Positions 56,990 through 64,000 of a stretch of DNA of 64,000 nt are shown here, one piece after another. The stretch's first letter is position 1; each line of letters opens with the position of its first letter. The notes under the pieces are model-generated. The model ran no database searches. It was not told where the DNA came from and saw only the letters and a program-made list of their open reading frames with translations. Position numbers and translations under genes: made by a program. The DNA comes from Glycine soja (Eukaryota; Streptophyta; Magnoliopsida; Fabales; Fabaceae), in contig NC_041006.1 of assembly GCF_004193775.1 (NCBI RefSeq), positions 24,448,644 through 24,512,643 on the forward strand, read 5' to 3'.

Positions 56990-57555
56990 GTTGCCCCTCT
57001 TTACTTGTCTTTTATTGGAGATAAAAGGAAAGTAAAGATAAGACACTAATTTCGTTCCTCTCGATTTGACGAGAGTCGCGGGTGACCATAAAATCTCCAC
57101 ATGCAAATGACTTGTTGTTCCCAGAATATCACAAATTGCCTAATGATGGGTGTCAAGCACCTCACAAGGACCAAAGAATGGTCGCATGTCATCAAGCAAA
57201 GGTCCCCGGACGAATATCAGTGTATGACACTAATTTCGCTCCTCTCGGTTGACGAGAGTCGTGGGTGACCATGACTTGTCGTTCCTAGAATTTCACAAAT
57301 TGCCTAATGATGGATGCCAAGCACCTCACAAGGACCAAAGAATGGTCGCATGTAATCAAGCAAAGGTCCCCGGACGAAAATCTGTGTATGACACTAATTT
57401 CGCTCCTCTCGGTTGACGAGAGTCGCGGGTGACCATGAAATTTCCGCATGTAAATGACTTGTTGTTCCCGGAGGAACAAAAGGTGCAGAAGACTGTGTCA
57501 GCCTCTGCATGCTATCAAGCGTTCTGTCTTACAGATAGCAAAAGAATGTTTATAC
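56990..57555 (-). repeat. Polypurine tract and LTR-start-like repeats (element C)
   Basis: GTTGCCCCTCTTTACTTG at 56990, then two or three units of about 165 bp as in element B (CACAAATTGCCTAATGATGG at 57131 and 57296), ending near the sequence TTACAGATAGCAAAAGAAT that also closes the A and B arrays. Confidence 0.85.
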
Positions 57556-58510
57556 GGATAACCACTCGGGTATTTCCGCGTATCATCGGGCCCGCCGCCT
57601 CTGGATGATACAAGGGTGCAGAATGACCAAACTTGGTCTCTGCTTGTCATCGGGCCCGCCGCCTCTGGATGACAAAAGGGTGCGGATAACCGTAAGGTAT
57701 CTCCGCGTATCATCGGGCCCGCCGCCTCTGGATGATACAAGGGTGCAGAATGACCAAACTGGTCTCTGCTTGTCATCGGGCCCGCCGCCTCTGGATGACA
57801 AAAGGGTGCGAATAACCGTAAGGTATCTCCGCGTATCATCGGGCCCGCCGCCTCTGGATGATACAAGGGTGCAGAATGACCAAACTTGGTCTCTGCTTGT
57901 CATCGGGCCCGCCGCCTCTGGATGACAAAAGGGTGCGAATAACCGTAAGGTATCTCCGCGTATCATCGGGCCCGCCGCGTCTGGATGATACAAGGGTGCA
58001 GAATGACCAAACTTGGTCTCTGCTTGTCATCGGGCCCGCCGCCTCTGGATGACAAAAGGGTGCGAATAACCGTAAGGTATCTCCGCGTATCATCGGGCCC
58101 GCCGCCTCTGGATGATACAAGGGTGCAGAATGACCAAACTTGGTCTCTGCTTGTCATCAGGCCCGCCGCCTCTGGATGACAAAAAGGGTGCGGATAACCG
58201 TAAGGTATCTCCGCGTATCATCGGGCCCGCCGCCTCTGGATGATACAAGGGTGCAGAATGACCAAACTTGGTCTCTGCTTGTCATCGGGCCCGCCGCCTC
58301 TGGATGACAAAAAGGGTGCGGATAACCGTAAGGTATCTCCGCGTATCATCGGGCCCGCCGCCTCTGGATGATACAAGGGTGCAGAATGACCAAACTTGGT
58401 CTCTGCTTGTCATCGGGCCCGCCGCCTCTGGATGACAAAAGGGTGCGGATAACCGTAAGGTATCTCCGCGTATCATCGGGCCCGCCGCCTCTGGATGATA
58501 CAAGGGTGCA
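57556..58510. repeat. 127-bp tandem array of element C (about 7.5 units)
   Basis: Same unit as in element B, with GTGCGAATAACC variants in three adjacent units, a two-base shorter unit at about 57750 and extra A in GACAAAAAGG at about 58180 and 58310. Confidence 0.95.
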
Positions 58511-59154
58511 TGTCACATGACCTCAGGGTCAGTATGACAAAGATTATGGGGCGGCCGACAAAAGCAAGGCTCTTGCTCCTACGTATCCTCCAATGAGGAA
58601 TTCAGACCTACGTAGTTCTTGATAACTTGTGAGACTTGAAAAGTCTCCATCGGAAAATGATGGCATCTCCGGAAAGGGTGCAGATGACCATATTGGTCTC
58701 TGCTCGTCAATCACACTTGGGGTCACTGAATGACGAGGTGCGGATAACCGTAAGGTGTCTCCGCAGGCTACCAGCTCTTGAGTCATGGCAACAAAAGGCG
58801 GTGTGGTCGACAAAAGCGAGGCTCTTGCTCCTACGTATCCTCCAATGAGGAACTCAGACCTACGTAGTTCTGGATAACTTGTGAGACTTTGAAAAAGTCT
58901 CGGTGTTTTCTCCACTAAAACGCAAACATGCTTTAGCAAAGAGACAAATATTCCAACTGATTAGAGCAGCATATGCCTTTTTGAGTGAAAAACAACGCGT
59001 CTACCGGGGAAGGAGAGTATGCTGATGAAATTTTCTCATAACCATAAATGAGATTTTGGATGTTAGCATTTCGTTTCTAAATGACCATTTAGAGGAAACA
59101 CTGGGTTCGACAAAAATAGAAGAAAATCACTCAAAGTGTATCAATCTCGCACAG
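58511..59154 (-). other. Conserved 3' block of element C with TACGTAG hairpins
   Basis: Counterpart of 12735-13380 and 31961-32602. Hairpins at about 58580-58618 and 58830-58868. No coding content. Confidence 0.65.
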
Positions 59155-59363
59155 GTAAGTGTTTCATCCTAATTCCGAACCATAGATATGTCATGACTTG
59201 ACTTTGCAAATTATTTCCTATCAAATCAAAAATTACATGCGTGATCATGGATCAATAGGGCTTCCCTTGGGAATGGGTTCTTTTGGTGGGTTTTTTTCGG
59301 CTTTTGTGTGTTTTTGGCTTTTGATTTTCCTGGCTTTTTCTTTTTCTATTTTTTTTTGTTTAG
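59155..59363 (+). other. Putative antisense intron (element C)
   Basis: Same donor (CACAG/GTAAGTG) and acceptor (TTTGTTTAG/TGCGGGG) as in B, 209 bp, although the T-rich interior differs by several indels. Confidence 0.4.
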
Positions 59364-60329
59364 TGCGGGGCGAGGAAAAAAAAGTCGCTAGCGCACGGGA
59401 TTTTGGTTGGCAATCAAAGGGAGAAGACCATTTTAGGTCGTGGTTTCCTTTCCTTCCTTTTTTGTTCATTTGGTGACAATTCTGTATTGTTCAGATATTG
59501 TCTGGTCAAAAGACCTTTCTGCACATTTCTTCTAGTTTCTTTGATCAAGAACTTTCTTTCCTTCCTTTTTTACTTTCTCCCATTCTTTGGTTGGGAATTT
59601 TCTTTCTTTTCTTTTTGCTTTCTCCCACTCTTTGATTGGGAATTTCCTTTCCTTCCTTTTTTGCTTTCTCTTTGATTGGGAATTTCCTTTCCTTCCTTTT
59701 TTGCTTTCTCTTTGGTTGGAAATTTCCTTTCCTTCTTCTTCTTTTTTTTTTTTTTGCTTCCGAGGGTAAGGTTTATGGTGAGTCAGGATTTTGGCTCAAG
59801 GCTTGTAGAATGGCTAGACATGATACATGTCAGGGTTTGGTTTGGTTCAAGGATAAAAAGGGATGCCTCACATTATTTCCATGACACAAATGCAAAAATG
59901 ATGATTCGGAAACTTTATGCAAAACTGGTCATGCATGCACCTATGCGGACACTCAAGTGTCAAATTTTTATGGTCATGTGATGCTAGGGCTCAGGATTCA
60001 TTTCCTCTATTTTAATCAACCCAATGTTTCCAAAATATGTTCTTTTATCAATTTGTGCATTCATCCGAGTCCATTTCGGGCGTCCGGGAAAATTTTCACA
60101 GCGTTCACCCTTCAGGTGTATACACACTTTTTTTTTTTCAAAAATTGGTTATGAATTTTTTCAAAGAAAAGTTGGAAGTCATCTCTTTTCAAAAGCATGT
60201 TGGTTTTTCAGCTTTGACAACTTATTTTTTCTTTTTTCTCCTTCTTTTTTTTTTTTATCATTATCATTTGTTTATTTCTTTTTCTTGTTTGTTTTTTTTT
60301 CTTCTTCTTTTTTTTTTTTTTTTCATGAG
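59364..60329. repeat. Pyrimidine-rich minisatellite and conserved block (element C)
   Basis: 59570-59760 holds units with TTTGATTGGGAATTTCCTTT; 59760-60200 is the block shared with A and B. T-rich run at 60300-60324. No gene. Confidence 0.7.
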
Positions 60330-60960
60330 GTATTTTGCTACCTAAACATGTGCATATTTTTGTGAGGTATTTTTGCTATATACATGCATATCCAAGGTAT
60401 CTTGCCACCTAAACATACATATATACGTTTTGTGAGGTATTTTTTTGCTACATACACGCATATCCAAGGTATCTTGCTACCTAAACATACATATATATAT
60501 TTTGTGAGGTATCTTTTTGCTACATACATGCATATCTAAGGTATCTTGCTACCTAAACATACATATATATATTTTGTGAAGTGTGTTTTTGTTTACATAC
60601 ATGCATATCTAAGGTATCTTTCTACCTAAACATACATATATATATTTTCTGAGGTATGACTACCTTCCGAGCTTGTGCTCGTTTTATTTAAATTCCTAGG
60701 ATCATGAGCAACTAGGTGTGTCTTACTATGAAAAGCGATCAAATAACAAGCATAGATTCAAAAGGTACTAGGTTGCCTCCTAGTAGCGCTTCTTTAACGT
60801 CTTTAGCTGGACGCGTTATGACTTGTCAGTCACTGACCTAGTACTTTGCTTACCTTTGGCTTTGGACTTGGTCGCCTATGGGTCGGCCATGTGTCGTAGG
60901 CAACGCTCTAACTTTTTTGTGGATGAGCAGAGGTGAACTCTAAAGGTGGTGGCGGTGCGT
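60330..60960. repeat. AT-rich tandem repeats and spacer (element C)
   Basis: About five units of about 70-75 bp between 60330 and 60655 (TACATGCATATC, AAGGTATCTTGCTACC, ACATACATATATA). The rest is spacer shared with B (34110-34325). Confidence 0.8.
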
Positions 60961-61540
60961 CTATTGCCCGCTACCGGCCATCCTAATGCTACTGTGGTGT
61001 CTCGCCCTGCGTCTGCCTGAGGGTGCAGTACTTCTTGATGAAAGCCTGATTAATAGGGGCCTGATGAACTTGTTGGGGTCGACGGGCACTCCGTAGAAAT
61101 GACAGAGGCCCGTAATTAGAGCTGGAAACCCCAGGGCCCTGTTGGACTTCTTCAGGTCCACTGGGTGTCTTTGTGGGTGCGATCCCTGCAAACAATAGAT
61201 GGCATCAGAAATCAGTTGAACCATATTTATACTTACCCATGTCGGGACGACACAGACCAACTGATACTTTTGCAGGGGGAGATTGGCATTGCGGTCGCTG
61301 GGCAGAATGTTGCTAAGTAACAATGTCACCTATATCTGTATAAGAGTGGTCATGTTGGTGCGCATGATCCACACTCGTCTCTTTGCAGTGGCCCGGGTGA
61401 AATCTTGCCCCGGTATGCATAATAGCTGTGTGATAGCCTCCCTCTCTGGTTGTGCTCGCACAGTTGGCCCTCCTCCAATATCAGGGGGTGGCCCAGGAAC
61501 CGTTAAAAGGAAACTACTGGCCCCTTAACCGGAAGTGCAA
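60961..61540 (-). pseudogene. Truncated accessory ORF of element C
   Basis: Readable on the minus strand: AITQLLCIPGQDFTRA, RVWIMRTNMTTL, LLLSNILPSDRNANLPLQ, KSNRALGFPALITGLCHFYG. The N-terminal third is missing, with the same breakpoint as in element B. It has the same TAG in place of the Trp codon of the TQIW motif (61330-61332, reverse), followed by GTG where B has ATG. Near the 3' end it keeps PPTKFIRP-like and QAFIKKYCTLRQTQG sequence in another frame, a little better preserved than in B. Confidence 0.75.
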
Positions 61541-61614
61541 GTCTCGGTTAAGCATTTAAGGGCAGAGGACCTTAAATTCTTTTAAGGTGTGGATGTCGAG
61601 CACACTGAAAATAA

Positions 61615-63018
61615 GGACACGTAGCCCTCTAAAGGTGAGGGCGTGCAGCCCTCTCAAGGCGAGGAGGTGTAGTCCTCTGGAGGTGAGGGCGTGCAGCCCT
61701 CTGCTGGCGAGGACGTGTAGTCCTTTCAAGGTGAGGGCGTGTAGCCCTCTGACAGCGAGGGTAACTAGTACCCAAGGTGAGGGCGTGTAGCCCTCTCAAG
61801 GCGAGGACATGTAGTCCTCTGAAGGTGAGGGCTTGCAGCCCTCTGAAGGTGAGGACATGTAGTCCTCTCAAGGCGAGGAGGTGTAGTCCTCTGGAGGTGA
61901 GGGCGTGCAGCCCTCTGCTGGCGAGGACGTGTAGTCCTTTCAAGGTGAGGGCGTGTAGCCCTCTGACGGTGAGGGTAACTAGTACCCAAGGTGAGGGTGT
62001 GTAGCCCTCTCAAGGCGAGGACATGTAGTCCTCTGAAGGTGAGGGCTTGCAGCCCTCTGAAGGTGAGGACATGTAGTCCTCTCAAGGCGAGGACGTGTAG
62101 TCCTCTCAACGGTGAGGGTAACTAGTACCCAAGGTGAGGGCGTGTAGCCCTCTCAAGGCGAGGACGTGTAGTCCTCTGAAGGTGACGGCGTGCAGCCCTC
62201 TGAAGGTGAGGACATGTAGCCCTCTCAAGGCGAGGACATGTAGCCCTCTGAAGGTGAGGACATGTAGTCCTCTCAAGGCGAGGACGTGTAGTCCTCTTAA
62301 CGGTGAGGGTAACTAGTACCCAAGGTGAGGGCGTGTAGCCCTCTGATGGCGAGGACATGAACTCCTCTGATGGCGAGGACATGTAGCCCTCTGAAGGTGA
62401 GGACATGTAGTCCTCTCAAGGCGAGGACGTGTAGTCCTCTCAACGGTGAGGGTAACTAGTACCCAAGGTGCGGGCGTGTAGCCCTCTCAAGGCGAGGACG
62501 TGTAGTCCTCTGAAGGTGAGGGCGTGCAGCCCTCTCAAGGCAAGGACGTGTAGTCCTCTGAAGGCGAGGGCGTGCAGCCCTCTGATGGCGAGGACGTGTA
62601 GTCCTCTCAAGGCGAGGACGTGTAGTCCTCTCAACGGTGAGGGTAACTAGTACCCAAGGTGAGGGCGTGTAGCCCTCTCAAGGCGAGGACGTGTAGTCCT
62701 CTGAAGGTGAGGGCGTGCAGCCCTCTGATGGCGAGGACGTGTAGTCCTCTCAACGGTGAGGGTAACTAGTACCCAAGGTGAGGGCGTGTAGCCCTCTCTC
62801 GGCGAGGACAGGTAGTCCTCTGGAGGTGAGGGCGTGCAGCCCTCTGATGGCGAGGACATGAAGTCCTCTGATGGCGAGGACATGTAGCCCTCTGAAGGTG
62901 AGGACATGTAATCCTCTAAAGGTGAGGACGTGTAGTCCTCTCATGGCGAGGACATGTAGTCCTCTGATGGCGAGGACATGTAGTCCTCTCAAGGCGAGGA
63001 CGTGTAGTCCTCTAAAGG
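61615..63018. repeat. 24-bp hairpin minisatellite of element C (about 58 units)
   Basis: Same unit as at 35096-35545 but three times longer. The spacer-like form with GGGTAACTAGTACCC recurs at about 61760, 61971, 62114, 62304, 62449, 62639 and 62759, that is every five to nine units. Units alternate between GAGGAC/GTCCTC and GAGGGC/GCCCTC arms. Repeat peptides on either strand are not taken as coding. Confidence 0.93.
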
Positions 63019-63859
63019 TAATAGGTACAAGTACCCAAGGGTCCACCCTTATGAGAAAGCAAGAGATCGACTTATCGAGAGGGCCGGTCATCCCAAATCC
63101 ACAAGATTTGGACATTAGATGTAGGAAATCTATGCAGTTAACATAATTTTTGGGGATGCAGATGCATGCAACCTTTGTCGTGAAATTTTGGTAAATGCAG
63201 ACTTGTAATGGAAATTTGTACAATGTTCATGACATTCTTTCCCTATTTTGTGATTTTGATTTTGAAATTTTTTTTTTTTTTTTTTTTAGAAATGGGTTTA
63301 TGATCCCAACATGGTTGGCTCATGGTGCCTAACACATGCAACTAAGAAGGTAGTGTGAAGTTTCACGCTTCCCCTTTTTTTGTTTTTGTTTTGTAGAGGA
63401 AAACGCAAGGATGAGCAAACATGAAAACAAATGGTATGCAATTTTGCAGATCAAAAAGTTTGTTGAACGCATATGCATGATGATGCCATGACTCATGCAA
63501 AATGTGAGGCTGTAATATGATAACAGACAAATGCAGGAACGATATGTTCATTATGATGCCATGAAGAGATGTTTATGCGATGCATGATATGAATGCATTT
63601 TACGGACACGAGAGCCCGGAAAATTATCTCTTCTTACTTGCGTATTTGGGGGCGCAGTGCCCCATGTGTACAATTAAGAAGGTGATATGGACCTTCCGGC
63701 TTCCCGTGACAAAGGACGAGACTAACATACAATGCATGCTAGAGATAAAATGTGGGAGTGACTTGATTCGCACTGATTTTTGGAGTAAAAACGTGGGATA
63801 AACTCATTTTTTTTTAAAAAGTTATAACTAATCAAGATCTGAGCGACAATACAAACTTC
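63019..63859. other. Element C spacer between minisatellite and ORF1
   Basis: 63035-63260 matches B 35560-35780; from about 63290 it matches B 39915-40460. The change, at a T-run (63262-63287), marks the deletion that removed gag and pol. The repeat with the 63580-63801 frame is included. Confidence 0.65.
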
Positions 63860-64000
63860 CTAGCGGTTTCTAATCATATGGTCCATTAAGTCTATCATAT
63901 GCTGACAATAGCTGAGAAGTCTGTGGATCTCCTCGGGGGCGGGGTAGGTGTCCGCCACTGCTTTGGCCTTGGCTAGCAATGGGGGAAGTTCTTGACTCCT
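63860..64000 (-). pseudogene. ORF1 C-terminal end of element C
   Basis: Minus-strand counterpart of the ORF1 tail in A and B, with its stop at 63860-63862. Readable: SQELPPLLAKAKAVADTY-type sequence and CQHMIDLMDHMIRNR. Cut by the window end. Confidence 0.7.

Larger units (their letters stand above)
54695..64000 (-). mobile_element. Element C: Ogre-type non-autonomous element, 5' part outside the window
   Basis: Minus orientation. In element order from the right edge: ORF1 end, spacer, 24-bp minisatellite, truncated accessory ORF, AT repeats, pyrimidine tract, antisense-intron block, 127-bp array, LTR-start repeats, polypurine tract, 3' LTR. Gag and pol are both missing between 63262 and 63020-63160. 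The modules match element B one by one. Confidence 0.9.

Overview
The window looks like heterochromatic or pericentromeric DNA from a plant. It contains no host gene, tRNA or rRNA that I can recognise. It is built from Ty3/gypsy LTR retrotransposons of the Tat/Ogre type, a rearranged Athila-type element, one probable Ty1/copia solo LTR, and a large 110-bp satellite array. From memory of family sequences (TGTCATACCC LTR starts, the GCTCGCCTGGGCGAGC palindrome, the Athila-type primer site, TAATCGATTAC-rich copia LTR), a legume, probably Glycine or a close relative, is the best guess. I cannot run the search that would confirm it.

Layout: (1) 1-17846, element A, plus strand, 5' part outside the window: end of ORF1, gag, aspartic protease, G-patch, a putative intron, reverse transcriptase, RNase H, second (archaeal-type) RNase H, integrase, an accessory ORF with what looks like its own promoter and leader intron, a long repeat-rich 3' region with 24 units of a 100-bp repeat, polypurine tract and 3' LTR. 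(2) 17847-20620, 26097-28218 and 44441-54694: one satellite array, about 15 kb in this window, interrupted by two insertions. (3) 20621-26096: Athila-type remnant in scrambled order (3' internal region, LTR, primer site, gag-pro, LTR tail). (4) 28219-44440: element B, minus strand, complete from LTR to LTR with a CCCAT target-site duplication. It keeps ORF1 and a broken gag but has no protease, RT or integrase. (5) 54695-64000: element C, minus strand, a relative of B that has also lost gag; its 5' part lies outside the window.

How it fits together: element A carries the whole replication machinery, though with stop codons and frameshifts. B and C carry little beyond the cis-acting parts (LTRs, primer site, polypurine tract, 3' repeats). 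The two LTRs of B differ by about 4 substitutions and one 11-bp indel over 2.1 kb by my reading, so B moved recently and must have used enzymes supplied in trans by an A-like relative. The 3' regions of A, B and C share the same modules in the same order, including a putative antisense intron of 209-210 bp.

The least expected signals are a 24-bp minisatellite whose every unit is a hairpin with matched changes in both arms (35096-35545 and 61615-63018), the antisense intron, and a probable internal promoter in A that resembles the LTR promoter. Product names rest on motifs I can read. Family and genus names are from memory. All boundaries come from reading by eye.
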